NCBI GenBank assembly: GCA_963841855.1
Contig: CAWJEJ010000005.1
Coordinates: 434,001-498,000 of the forward strand
From: CAXBBB01 sp963841855
GTDB taxonomy: Bacteria > Bacteroidota > Rhodothermia > Rhodothermales > BA12
Direction: 5' to 3'
DNA: 64,000 bases
The stretch's first letter is position 1. Each line of letters begins with the position of its first letter. Both the position numbers and the translations under genes were made by a program. Shown here in pieces: positions 36,412 through 45,113 of the stretch. The notes beneath the pieces were generated by a model. It saw only the letters and a list, made by a program, of their open reading frames with translations, had not been told where the DNA came from and did no database searches.

Positions 36412-37037
36412 GGCGGGCGACAGCGGAAGGATACGAGGAGTTCGCCGGGTGCATCGACATCGACGCGACGCTCGCTCGCATCGAGCGGCACCGCGCCCAA
36501 TCGGACACCGTGCAGGCCAAGTGGGAAGCGTACGTCGTCGAGGCCATCGACGCGATGAAGCTGGCCAACTTCTCGGGCGACGAGGTCGTGGCCGTGCATA
36601 AGCGGGTGCACCGCTCCGGCGTGCGCAACCAGCTGCCGACGCCGCGCCAACTGCTTCACGTGATGTACGGGCTGGTGATCGACCAACGCGTGCGCGACGA
36701 GGTCGGCGCGCTGCGGTCTACGTCGCTCGTTCGGTCGCGCGACTACAATGCTGCCGTCGGCGGTAAGGACGCGTCCCGCCACCTCGTCGGCGACGCTAAG
36801 GACCGCGTGCCCCTTCGCGCGTCCGTCGCCGACCTCGCGCGCGTCGACGAGTCGTTCGAAGGCAAACGCATTGCGCTCACGTTCTACGAACGTGTCGCTA
36901 TCGCGCGCCATGCGTCGACGTATTCGCTCGCTGTCGTTGGGCGTGAGATCGCTGTCGGCGGCGGGCTGGGCATCTACCGCCGCTCCGGCTTCGTCCACCG
37001 CGACAACCGCGGCAAGCGAGCGAGGTGGGACGGATGA
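36412..37037 (+). CDS. endolysin, M15-type D-Ala-D-Ala peptidase
   Basis: About 205 residues. N-terminal helices (ATLARIERHRAQSDTVQAKW), then the peptidase M15 pattern: NQLPTPRQLLHVMYGLVIDQ, SLVRSRDYNAAVGGKDASRH (His zinc ligand in SRHL, Asp in VGDAKD), and the end GIYRRSGFVHRDNRGKRARW where the last His ligand lies. Cuts peptidoglycan cross-links at lysis. The start is uncertain: GTG 36412 follows the upstream stop but needs an early indel to match the frame. Confidence 0.75.
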
Positions 37038-37324
37038 AGACGAGGCGTCTTACCGCTCGGCAAACCCGCCCCGGCGGAATACGTGCTGGCTGTCTATGCG
37101 GTAGGCCGGGCCGTAGACTGATCTGGTTCGGGTCCTACCGGGGCGCGCGCTTCGCCGAACTGTCGTCGACATGGACGCCGGATCGGTAATCGCCGCTCTC
37201 GCTCGTGGGCGTGGACTCGTCGTCGCCGCTGGCGCGCTGCTCGAGAGGGCGTGCCGATGCTGCCGACGCTCGCCGAGCGGCAAGGCGCGCGCGTGCTTCC
37301 GGACAGGTGCCGGCCGGCTGTAGG
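37034..37324 (+). CDS. small lysis-region ORF(s), uncertain
   Basis: ATG 37034 overlaps the endolysin stop. LGKPAPAEYVLAVYAVGRAV in one frame, then MDAGSVIAALARGRGLVVAA from ATG 37170. Short hydrophobic runs would fit a holin or similar, but indels make the frames unclear. Confidence 0.35.
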
Positions 37325-37470
37325 ACACGCTGCTCTGGCTACGCTTCTACCCTCTGCTGCGGCCTACTTCGTCTCGCAGCCGCTTTCGGTGGCGTGGTTC
37401 TCGCGACGCTTGTGGGCGACGCTGGCTGCGGTCTACGCCTACCAGTCGACACCGTACCGGAGGTAGCGCC

Positions 37471-37896
37471 ATGCTCGACGACATCGGACAGCGTCGGCGT
37501 CGGCGTGGCCATCGTAGGCGGAGTGCTCAAGATCATCGAGCAGCTCGTCAGCTGGTTCAAGGAGCGCAGCGTGGCAGCGATCGCGGCTCAGGACGAAGCC
37601 GACGACGACGCGCGCGCGACATCGGCGAGCTGCGCAGACTGCTCGACGAGGCGAGGGCCGAGGGCGCGGCTCTGCGCGAACGGCTCGCCACGCTTGACGT
37701 GCGGCTCGAGGCGGCCGCGCGGACGAGCGGATGGCAGGCTCGAACGGGCGGCGATCGCGAGAAGGACGCACCGAATCGACGCCAACGACGGCCGTCGAAC
37801 CGACGAACTGCGGCTGAGCTCGACGACGCGGTCGCGCCTGGCGCTCGGCACGGCGCGATGCCGCCGACCATCTCGCCACCAATCCCCCGACCATGA
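37471..37896 (+). CDS. coiled-coil membrane-associated lysis accessory protein
   Basis: About 140 residues. ATG 37471, a shift, then DSVGVGVAIVGGVLKIIEQL and VSWFKERSVAAIAAQDE (amphipathic or membrane helix), a second shift near 37620, then the coiled coil IGELRRLLDEARAEGAALRE, RLATLDVRLEAAARTSGW. Next to the endolysin and a lipoprotein, this looks like an inner-membrane spanin or holin analogue. ATGA overlap with the next gene. Confidence 0.5.
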   Translation: MLDDIGQRRRRRGHRRRSAQDHRAARQLVQGAQRGSDRGSGRSRRRRARDIGELRRLLDEARAEGAALRERLATLDVRLEAAARTSGWQARTGGDREKDAPNRRQRRPSNRRTAAELDDAVAPGARHGAMPPTISPPIPRP

Positions 37897-38452
37897 CACG
37901 CCTCACCGTTCTCGCCTTCTCTGTCCTCGCTTTCCTGCGGCGTGGCACCTGCGCGGCTGCACGGGTGCCCAAGGGGAGGATCGAACGCTCGCGCATGTCG
38001 ACACCGTGTTCGTCGACCGTCCGCTCACCGTGCGCGACACGATCCGCGTGCGGGACGTCGTCGTCGAACGCGTAGACGTCTTTCGCCCGGTAGAGGTGGA
38101 GCGGCTTCGCGTCGACACGATCTACGCGCCCGTCGACCTTGGACGCTACACGCTCGCTCCGCCGAAGCCGTTGCATTTCGAGCGGTCTGGACGCACGGCC
38201 GTCGTGACCAGCTTCGATCCGGACTCTCGGGCGTGGCAGCAGGTACGGTATCAGGTGCCAGTGAAGCGGTGGAGCGTCAGCCTGACCGGCTCCATGCTCT
38301 ACGTTCCGCAGGCCGGGCGACTGGGTACGACGGTCGGGCCGCGCGTGCGGTGGGACAGGTGGAGCGTCGGCGGCGGCATCGGGGCGCCGGTCGTCGGCGA
38401 CGGCGATCCGTTCTGGTATGGCTCGCTCTCCTACTCGCTGCCTCTGCTGTAG
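37893..38452 (+). CDS. prophage outer-membrane-type lipoprotein (o-spanin-like position)
   Basis: About 186 residues. MTRLTVLAFSVLAF, one shift near 37935, then lipobox LRGCTGAQ. Mature part: VDTVFVDRPLTVRDTIRVRD, VVVERVDVFRPVEVERLRVD, a heptad-like V/R/D pattern, and a beta-rich end WSVSLTGSMLYVPQ and YGSLSYSLPLL, like an outer-membrane strand. It may be the outer partner of a spanin pair for the final lysis step (inference). Confidence 0.6.
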
Positions 38453-38474
38453 TCATTGCGCGCAAACAGATTGA

Positions 38475-38512
38475 TTTAGTTAGATTGGCACCTGCTCATC
38501 GATCTGACTAAA
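38475..38512. repeat. inverted repeat before the cargo gene
   Basis: TTTAGTTAGAT (38475-38485) and ATCTGACTAAA (38502-38512) pair over 10 of 11 positions around a 16-base loop. AT-rich compared with its surroundings and 18 bases upstream of the next start. No T-run follows, so an operator is as likely as a terminator. Confidence 0.5.
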
Positions 38513-38529
38513 CCAATCCAACTCTGCAC

Positions 38530-38847
38530 ATGACTGGCCCCAAAAACGACGACGTAATTGCTAATAAAGCTCGGTCAATAGCAAGGAGTAAGGGCGAGTT
38601 GCAGAAGAATGGACGCTACCGTTATGAGGATGATGTATTCATCATAAACTTCGACCCTAAGACCGAACACGTTCGCGTAAAAACCAAGCCGAGCGAGATG
38701 GGGCCAGGGACAGAATGGAACGTCTTTGAGCAAGGGTACGACCGAGATGACTCATACGGACGAAAGTCTGGCCACAAGGAGGACACGCTATCCGACACGC
38801 ATCCTGGATGGGTTGAGCGGCTGAGGAAAATTGAATCTGACGATTAA
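38530..38847 (+). CDS. low-GC cargo protein beside attR
   Basis: 105 residues: VIANKARSIARSKGELQKNG, RYRYEDDVFIINFDPKTEHV, then a charged end HPGWVERLRKIESDD. Clean frame, base composition distinctly lower in GC than any neighbour, last gene before attR. Typical of a cargo (moron) gene acquired separately. No toxin, nuclease or defence family recognised. Confidence 0.75.
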   Translation: MTGPKNDDVIANKARSIARSKGELQKNGRYRYEDDVFIINFDPKTEHVRVKTKPSEMGPGTEWNVFEQGYDRDDSYGRKSGHKEDTLSDTHPGWVERLRKIESDD

Positions 38848-38908
38848 CCTATCCGCAGCACCGATCGCAGGCTGGCGAGACGTTCGATCTCGCCCAGCAG
38901 CGCGGCGG

Positions 38909-38937
38909 GGGTTCGACTTGCTGCCCGTCTCCTCCAC
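38909..38937. other. attR, right prophage end
   Basis: GGGTTCGACT (38909-38918) and CCTCCAC (38931-38937), both found in ssrA at 494-503 and 511-517, in the same order; the spacer is 12 bases here and 7 in ssrA. It is thus a degenerate copy of the tmRNA 3' end, left behind when the phage supplied a new one. Confidence 0.55.
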
Positions 38938-38946
38938 TCCCATCGC

Positions 38947-38990
38947 AACGCCTCGCACTGACTTCGGTCGGTGCGAGGCGTTTTGCGTTT
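38947..38990 (+). terminator. terminator, probably the original ssrA terminator
   Basis: Perfect 12-bp stem AACGCCTCGCAC (38947-38958) / GTGCGAGGCGTT (38971-38982) followed by TTGCGTTT. Plus-strand orientation, directly after attR, with no plus-strand gene to serve except through ssrA before integration. Confidence 0.7.
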
Positions 38991-38999
38991 GCGCCCCTC

Positions 39000-40259
39000 C
39001 TACTCTTCGACCGGTTCGTCTTCCACTCCCGGCTTTACGAGTGACGTAAACGTCAATGCGGCGATTCCGGCTAGCGCTCCGCCGACGAGGATTGGCGTGG
39101 CTGCGCTCCCCAATGCGGCCAGCGGCCCGGAGACGAGCGGCGGCGCCGTCCGTCCCAGCGATTGAACGCTCGACCGGATGCCGAGCACGCGTCCCTGATC
39201 CGAATCCGACGCGCGGTTGCTGACTAGGGCGACCAGGTTGGGGCCGATTACGCCGTTGGTGATCGCGAAGAACGGAACCAGCGCGTAGAGCTGCCACGTC
39301 TGCTGCACGAATGCGATAGCGATTATGGTCGCGGTGATGCCGAAGAGCGCGGTTCTTAGCGTCCAGACTGGACCTAAGCGGTTGCGGATTGGCTCGACGA
39401 GCGTCGTCTGTACGAGGAAGAAGCTGGCGCCCAGAGCGGTGAAGAAGATGCCGATGTCGCTCTGATCATACCCCAGCCGCTCGACCAGGAGAACGTTGAA
39501 GAAGCTGGTGAAAAACGTGAAGCCTGCCAGGAAGAGCAGTTCGGTCAGGTAGAGCGAGCGTAGTGTCGGCAGTTTGAGGGCGTCGCGGATGCGCGAAAAG
39601 GCAACGCTAGCAGAGATCGGATCGTCGTTGGGCTCTTCGAGCGTCTCGGCAAAAAACATCATGATCAGCACCAGGTTGATTACGCCCAGAACGGCAGCAA
39701 TCCAGAACGGAAGCGCCGGCGTGAACCAGCTTACGATGTCGGGGTCGCCGAGCAGGCCGCCCGCCAACGGGCCGAAGACGAAGCCAAGCGAGAGCATCGC
39801 CGAGAAGTAGCCGAACACGCGCGCTCGATCGTCGGGTTCGGTCAGGTCGGCGATGGCGGATTGGGCGACGAGCACGTTGCCTCCCGTCGCGCCGTCGACG
39901 ATGCGGCTGACGAAGAGCAGCGGGATCGACTCGAACACGATCCCTAACCCGAAGAGTACGTACGAAAGCGTCGACCCGCCGAAGGCAACCAGCAGCATCG
40001 GTTTTCGGCCGTATTTGTCGGCGAGTTGGCCTAGAATCGGGGCGGCGAGAAAAGCGCTGATAGCGTAGGCGCCGCCGATCAATCCCAGCAGGATGTAGCC
40101 CGTATCCAAACTGCCGGGGCCGTCGAGCAGGAAGTAGTCCGACGACGGATCAGCCAGCAAAAGAGGTAAAATCGGGATCAGCACGCCAAAGTCGAGCCGG
40201 TCGACGAAGACGGCGGCGAGCAGCACGAACAGCGGCTTGCGCGTGGACGAATCAGCCAC
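39000..40259 (-). CDS. MFS drug/metabolite transporter
   Basis: About 419 residues, 12 membrane helices. TetA-like signature in the first half: GQLADKYGRKPMLLVAFG (loop 2-3) and SRIVDGATGGNVLVAQSAIA. The second half mirrors it, with RVLGIRSSVQSLGRTAPPL. The GTG at 40259 (VADSSTRKP) overlaps the preceding gene and is preferred over ATG 40274. Likely proton-driven efflux; substrate cannot be read from sequence. First host gene after the prophage. Confidence 0.9.
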   Translation of the reverse strand: MADSSTRKPLFVLLAAVFVDRLDFGVLIPILPLLLADPSSDYFLLDGPGSLDTGYILLGLIGGAYAISAFLAAPILGQLADKYGRKPMLLVAFGGSTLSYVLFGLGIVFESIPLLFVSRIVDGATGGNVLVAQSAIADLTEPDDRARVFGYFSAMLSLGFVFGPLAGGLLGDPDIVSWFTPALPFWIAAVLGVINLVLIMMFFAETLEEPNDDPISASVAFSRIRDALKLPTLRSLYLTELLFLAGFTFFTSFFNVLLVERLGYDQSDIGIFFTALGASFFLVQTTLVEPIRNRLGPVWTLRTALFGITATIIAIAFVQQTWQLYALVPFFAITNGVIGPNLVALVSNRASDSDQGRVLGIRSSVQSLGRTAPPLVSGPLAALGSAATPILVGGALAGIAALTFTSLVKPGVEDEPVEE

Positions 40260-40506
40260 CCGTTTGGCCCGCACCCGAGAGCAGATCTGTCAGCGCGTCA
40301 TCGTCCATCGACTCGCTCCACGTAGGCGGCAGTTCGAGCCGGATCGACTGAGCACCTCCGCTGGGCGTCGCGACGACGACGACTTGCTCGCCTCCCGACG
40401 TGTTGTGGGCGTGGCGGGCGTCGGCGTGGGTGTCGCCTGAGGTAGCGAGCGTCTGGGCGAACGACCACTGGGTGCCTTCGGAGTCGGTGATCGTGCGCTG
40501 GGTCAT
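40252..40506 (-). CDS. small hypothetical protein
   Basis: 84 residues: TQRTITDSEGTQWSFAQTLA, then HNTSGGEQVVVVATPSGGAQ, SIRLELPPTWSESMDDDALT. Beta-rich then acidic. Overlaps the MFS start by 8 bases, so probably one operon. Family not recognised. Confidence 0.8.
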   Translation of the reverse strand: MTQRTITDSEGTQWSFAQTLATSGDTHADARHAHNTSGGEQVVVVATPSGGAQSIRLELPPTWSESMDDDALTDLLSGAGQTGG

Positions 40507-40642
40507 CGGGTCGGGATAGAGATCGCCGAATCAACGGTGTGCGGCCAGTCGCAACCGTAAAAGGACTGTCGCAACACGAGGGAAGCCTCACGGCGCTCGG
40601 CTCGTTGGGCGTGTTTTATCCTCCTGATTCTCCTCCCCCTCT

Positions 40643-41275
40643 ATGAACCTCACCAGCGACTCCCTGACCGACGGCCAGCCCTGTCCACCCGAGTTCGCGT
40701 TCTGCGTCCCGTCCGGCGGCAAGGCCACGCTCGGCGCTAACCGCAGTCCCGAGCTGACGTGGAGCGATTTTCCGGCGTCGACCAAAAGCTTTGCCATCGT
40801 CTTCGTCGACCGCGATGCGCCCGCCTACCGCGACGGTGCCAACGAGGAGGGCACGACCGTCGAGTACGACCGCGAGCGCGCCGATTTCTACCACTGGCTC
40901 TTGGTCGACATCCCGGCGGGCCGATCTGCGCTGCACGCAGGTCACGACTCGGATGGCGTCACGCCCCGCGGCAAGGACGTGCGTCCGACTCCGTACGGCA
41001 CGCGCGGACGCAACGGCTATACCAGTTGGTTCGAAGGCGATGAGGAAATGAAAGGCGTCTACGGCGGCTACGATGGCCCCTGCCCCCCATGGAACGACGA
41101 GCGCATCCACCGCTACGAGCTAACGGTCTACGCGCTCGACACCGAAACGCTCGAACTGGGAAGCGACTTCGGCGGCGCGGACGTAGTTGGAGCGCTGGAA
41201 GGCCACGTGCTCGACCAAGCCAGGCTATCGGTGACCTACCACACCTATCCAGACGCTCGGCCCGCGACGAGTTGA
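40643..41275 (+). CDS. PEBP / YbhB-YbcL family protein
   Basis: 210 residues, phosphatidylethanolamine-binding fold. Conserved pieces: NRSPELTWSDFPASTKSFAI, VFVDRDAP, FYHWLLVDIPA, GGYDGPCPPWNDERIHRYEL and TVYALDTETLEL. Cytoplasmic (no signal). Bacterial members are of unclear function, some binding small anions or lipids. Divergent from the preceding gene across a 136-base gap. Confidence 0.88.
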   Translation: MNLTSDSLTDGQPCPPEFAFCVPSGGKATLGANRSPELTWSDFPASTKSFAIVFVDRDAPAYRDGANEEGTTVEYDRERADFYHWLLVDIPAGRSALHAGHDSDGVTPRGKDVRPTPYGTRGRNGYTSWFEGDEEMKGVYGGYDGPCPPWNDERIHRYELTVYALDTETLELGSDFGGADVVGALEGHVLDQARLSVTYHTYPDARPATS

Positions 41276-41326
41276 CCGGTCCTCGCGCTATTCTCGTGCC
41301 GAGAGGGTTGCTTGGAAGGAAACGCT

Positions 41327-41349
41327 GCCAGGCTTTCGAAACCTGGCAA
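41327..41349. repeat. REP-like palindrome
   Basis: TGCCAGGCTT / AAACCTGGCA (9 of 10 paired) around TCG, then CTTTGAGACTT. Same architecture as the element at 47699-47725. Between two convergent genes, so it may also end transcription. Confidence 0.7.
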
Positions 41350-41407
41350 CTTTGAGACTTGGGAGTCAGCGCTCGACTCATACCTCATCGCATGAAGCGC
41401 TCGCTAC

Positions 41408-42575
41408 TCACCGCATCGCCTGCTGGACAGCAGCGATGACCCGTTCCTGTACGTCGTCGGTCATCTGGGGCCAGATGGGCAGGCTGAGCACTTCGCCCGC
41501 TAACCGATCGCTGATGAGATTTGTAGGATGCTTTCCGGCGTAGATCGGCAGGCGATCTTGGGGAATCGGGTAGTAGATCATCGTCTGGATGTGCTGCTCT
41601 TCGAGCGCCTGGGCCAGCGCGTCGCGGCGCCCTTCGAGCACGCGGATCGTGTACTGGTGGAAGACGTGGCCATCGGCGACAGGCGGCGCGATCAGACCGT
41701 CGATCCCCGAAAGCGCGTCGGTGTAGCGGGTGGCGACGCGGCGGCGGCCCTGGGTGTATGCGTCCAGGTAGGGCAGTTTGACGCGTAGGATGGCGGCCTG
41801 CATCGCGTCCAGGCGGCTGTTGTAACCGACGACTTCGTTGTGGTACTTCTTCTTGGAACCGTGAACTCGCAGCATTCGGGCATGCTCTGCGACAGCATCG
41901 TCGTTGGTCACGAGCAATCCGCCGTCGCCGTACGCGCCCAGGGTTTTGGACGGAAAAAACGAGTAGGCACCGATGTCTCCCATCGTGCCCGTCTGCTTGC
42001 CGGTCAGCGATAGGCGCGTGGACGGAACGCAGTGGTCGCCGTGGCATCCGGCGCAGCCGCCCGAGTAGCGCGCGCCGAACGACTGAGCGCAGTCTTCGAT
42101 GATCTTCAGGTCGTGCCGACGTGCGATGTCGACGATCTGGGCCATCGCGCACGGCTGGCCGTAGAGGTGAACCGGCATGATCGCGCGCGTCCGGTCGGTG
42201 ACGGCGGCTTCGATCTTGGCCGGGTCGATGTTGAACGTGTTCGGGTCGACGTCGACGAAGACCGGCGTGGCGCCCAGAGAGCGAGATGCTCTCGGCCGTC
42301 GCGAAGAACGTAAACGGTGTCGTGATCACGTGATCGCCCGGACCGATGCCTAGCGCGCGCAGCCCGATCACCAGAGCATCGGTGCCCGAGTTGACGGAGA
42401 CGGCGTGCCGCGTGCCCAGATACGCGGCGACTTCGGACTCGAACGCCGCCACTTCGGGTCCCATGATGAAGTGCGCCGAGCGCATGACGCGCTGCGTGGC
42501 TGACGTGAGTTCGTCCCACAACGCGTCAATCTCGGGCGTCAGGTCGAGGATGGGAATCGGCGAGTGCTCGCTCAT
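41408..42575 (-). CDS. DegT/DnrJ/EryC1 sugar aminotransferase (WlbC/WbpE-like), one frameshift
   Basis: PLP enzyme that puts an amino group on C3 of the keto-sugar nucleotide. N-terminus PIPILDLTPEIDALWDELTS, GTDALVIGLRALGIGPGDHV and TTPFTFFATAESI; after a 1-2 base shift near 42280, GATPVFVDVDPNTFNIDPAK and IIEDCAQSFGARY, and SFFPSKTLGAYGDGG with the PLP lysine. About 389 residues. Start overlaps the acetyltransferase stop (ATGA). Likely third step enzyme with the two genes upstream. Confidence 0.9.
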
Positions 42576-43249
42576 GTGGAGAGGTCGGATTTAAACGAAT
42601 CGTAGGGGCGCACGCCGGTCGCCAGGTCGCTAGGAAGCGCATCGTCCTCGTCCACGTCGAGGCAGCGGACGATGCCGCTGTCGAGGCGGTAGTGCAGGCC
42701 GGATTCGGGACAGACAGCGATTCCGTCTGCGCCGAACGTGAGACGGTGTCCGTGCCTGCTCATCCATCCTTGGGTGCGTCCGGGCGCGCCGACGACCAAG
42801 GCGTAGTCGGGCACATCGCGCGTGACGACGGCTCCGGCGGCAACGAAGCAGTAGCGCCCCAACACGACGCCGCACACGACGGTCGCATTGGCGCCCACAG
42901 TCGCTCCTCTGCGGATGCGCGTCGTCTCGTAGAGCGTGCGGCGGTTGACCTGGCTGCGCGGATTGGTGACGTTGGTGAGCACGCAGCTCGGCCCCAGAAA
43001 CACGTCGTCTTCGACCAGGCAGCCGCCATAAACGGCGACGTTGTTCTGAATCTTGACGTTGCTGCCGATGACGGCGCCGTCGGCCACGAACACGTTCTGC
43101 CCCAACACACACCGCTCGCCAACGACGGCGCCGCCCGACACGTGGCAAAAGTGCCACACGCCCGTCCCCTCGCCGATCTGCGCGCCTTGGTCGACGTACG
43201 CGCTCGCGTGGATGCGCACGCCGGGCATCTGAGTGACGCGCTCGCTCAC
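42572..43249 (-). CDS. hexapeptide N-acetyltransferase (WbpD/WlbB-like)
   Basis: 225 residues, left-handed beta-helix: ASAYVDQGAQIGEGTGVWHF, CVLGQNVFVADGAVIGSNVK, IQNNVAVYGGCLVEDDVFLG, ATVGANATVVCGVVLGRYCF. Acetylates the 3-amino group of UDP-GlcNAc(3NH2)A in the WbpD family. The C-terminal 60 residues form an extra domain found in many Bacteroidota homologues (recollection). Overlaps both neighbours by ATGA, so all three proteins are made in balance. Confidence 0.9.
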   Translation of the reverse strand: MSERVTQMPGVRIHASAYVDQGAQIGEGTGVWHFCHVSGGAVVGERCVLGQNVFVADGAVIGSNVKIQNNVAVYGGCLVEDDVFLGPSCVLTNVTNPRSQVNRRTLYETTRIRRGATVGANATVVCGVVLGRYCFVAAGAVVTRDVPDYALVVGAPGRTQGWMSRHGHRLTFGADGIAVCPESGLHYRLDSGIVRCLDVDEDDALPSDLATGVRPYDSFKSDLST

Positions 43250-44202
43250 GGCCGACCTCCAAGCGCCCTGGCCGTCATCGGATGCAGATTCAGCGACGGA
43301 TGCGCGTGGGGAACGTCGGCGCGCAGCCGGTCGACGAGTTCGATGGCAGGACGGGCGTCGGCGATGCGGAAGCCGCGTCCGGCCAGCGTTTCCTCGTAGA
43401 CGCGCGTGTGCAGGTCGCGAAAGCCGCCGCTGAACTCGACCTCGTCGCCGTCGACGGTGATCGAGCGGTGCGTCGTCTGATCGGCGGGCGTTCCATCGGG
43501 TAGGTCAGCGGGGTCGAGTGAGAGAAACCACTCGACATCGGCGCCGGGCAGGATCATCGCGCCGCCCATCTTCTCGGTTTGGGACAGGTGCACTTCGCTC
43601 TGCTCGGGCGAGCCGAAGAGCCACATCAGCAGGTCGAAGAAGTGGACCCCGATGTTGGTCGCCACGCCGCCGCTCTTGGCGGGCTCGCCCTTCCAACTGT
43701 ATCCGTACCACCGCCCCCGGCTCGTCACATAAGTCAGTCGCACCTTGCGCCGCCGCTCGGCCTGAGACACGCGGTTCTTGAGCGCCACCAGAGTCGGATG
43801 GACGCGCAGTTGAAGGATCGTATTGACCGTCCCTTCGCTCTCGGCTTCGAGTTCTTCGAGCAGGTCGAGGTTGCGCGGCTTGAGCACGAGGGGTTTCTCG
43901 CAGATCGCGTGCGCGCCCACGCGTAGAGCCGTCCGGATGTGAGCGTCGTGCAGGTGGTTGGGAGAGCACACGCTGACGAAGTGGGCGCGCTCGGCCTCGC
44001 TCTGGCGGTAGAGCTTTTCCAGGTGCCGGTCGAAGCGCTCGTACTCGGTGAAGAAGGCTGCGCGCGGGAAAAAGCTGTCGATGATGCCGACCGAGTCGTG
44101 CGGGTCGACGGCGGCGACGAGCGTATTGCCGGTATCGCGGATCGCCTGGAGGTGACGCGGTGCGATGTAGCCCGCCAGTCCGGTGAGCGCGAAGTTGGGC
44201 AT
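43246..44202 (-). CDS. Gfo/Idh/MocA dehydrogenase (WlbA/WbpB-like)
   Basis: 318 residues from ATG 44202. NAD-binding start NFALTGLAGYIAPRHLQAIR with DTGNTLVAAVDPHDSVGIID, then FVSVCSPNHLHDAHIRTALR and HAICEKPLVLKPRNLDLLEE (EKP motif). These match WlbA-type enzymes, which oxidise C3 of UDP-GlcNAc uronic acid. With the acetyltransferase and aminotransferase below it gives UDP-2,3-diacetamido-2,3-dideoxy-glucuronic acid for surface polysaccharide. The 6-dehydrogenase and 2-epimerase are not in the window. Confidence 0.9.
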   Translation of the reverse strand: MPNFALTGLAGYIAPRHLQAIRDTGNTLVAAVDPHDSVGIIDSFFPRAAFFTEYERFDRHLEKLYRQSEAERAHFVSVCSPNHLHDAHIRTALRVGAHAICEKPLVLKPRNLDLLEELEAESEGTVNTILQLRVHPTLVALKNRVSQAERRRKVRLTYVTSRGRWYGYSWKGEPAKSGGVATNIGVHFFDLLMWLFGSPEQSEVHLSQTEKMGGAMILPGADVEWFLSLDPADLPDGTPADQTTHRSITVDGDEVEFSGGFRDLHTRVYEETLAGRGFRIADARPAIELVDRLRADVPHAHPSLNLHPMTARALGGRP

Positions 44203-44377
44203 GTCGTCGGGTAGACTGAAGAGGGAATCCGAAGGTACGAACCATCCCTTTCGATGACGGCGCCGACTCGTCACGCCGCGCTCACAGTTGACCGAACCCC
44301 ACCTCTCAGCTTCCGGTTACTACACTACTACGAGGCAGTCACGACCTGCCCACTTCACTACTACAACCCAGATACCG

Positions 44378-44902
44378 ATGAGCACCCCACGCAACCTACA
44401 CGACCTCTACGTCGAGCAGCTCAAAGACATGTACAGCGCCGAAACGCAGCTGATGGACATGCTGCCCAAGATGGCCAAGAGCGCGACGCATCCCGAACTC
44501 AAAGCCGCCTTCACGACGCACCACGACCAGACCAAGATCCACCGCGACCGCGTCGAGCAGGTACTCAAAAGCCTGAACGAATCCACTGGCGGGCACAAGT
44601 GCCAGGCGATGGAAGGCATTCTCAAAGAGGCTACGAGCTGGCTCAAGGAGACCAACAACGTAGTCGCCAGCGACGCCCCCGCTCCGGTCATCGACGCCGG
44701 ACTGATCGCCAACGCGCAGCGCGCCGAGCATTACGAAATGGCTGGATACGGTACCGTTTGCCAGTTCGCCGAGATTTTGGGCCGCATGGACGACAAGGCA
44801 CTCTTGGGCAAGACGCTCGAAGAGGAAACTCGGACAGACGAGCTGCTGACGAAAATCGCGAACCGGGCCATCAACCCAGAAGCGGTTATGGCCGACGCTT
44901 GA
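44378..44902 (+). CDS. DUF892 (YciE/YciF-like) ferritin-fold protein
   Basis: 174 residues. LHDLYVEQLKDMYSAETQLM, DQTKIHRDRVEQVLKSLNES, RAEHYEMAGYGTVCQFAEIL and LEEETRTDELLTKIA form the four-helix bundle with Glu/His metal ligands. The family is stress-induced in several bacteria. Start ATG 44378 fits the domain edge; an upstream in-frame extension is ignored. Confidence 0.92.
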   Translation: MSTPRNLHDLYVEQLKDMYSAETQLMDMLPKMAKSATHPELKAAFTTHHDQTKIHRDRVEQVLKSLNESTGGHKCQAMEGILKEATSWLKETNNVVASDAPAPVIDAGLIANAQRAEHYEMAGYGTVCQFAEILGRMDDKALLGKTLEEETRTDELLTKIANRAINPEAVMADA

Positions 44903-45113
44903 TTTGAGCCCCTCTCCCACCGCCACGCGGCGGCTCTGCTCCTGCAGGGTCGCCGCGTTTGCGTTCTGCACGCTCCACTCGCGCCTCACAGCTGCTGCAC
45001 CCTTCCCCTTTGGTTTTTGCTCACCACTGCCAAGGTTCTGGCGTAGGCGACGACTTACAGCAGGGCAACCGTGACTCTCACCTTGCGTTTGGGTGCCCCC
45101 CCCTCGCCGCCCC

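Larger units (their letters stand above)
504..38930. mobile_element. prophage integrated in ssrA
   Basis: About 38.4 kb between two partial copies of the ssrA 3' end. It holds integrase, early genes on the minus strand, an S24 repressor, and packaging, head, tail and lysis genes on the plus strand, in a standard siphovirus order. The gene set is complete enough for a functional phage if the frameshifts are sequencing errors. If they are real, the element is dead. Confidence 0.93.

Noticed and set aside
38530..38847. Toxin-antitoxin or restriction module near attR
   Set aside because: Only one small gene, no partner and no recognised toxin or nuclease motif.
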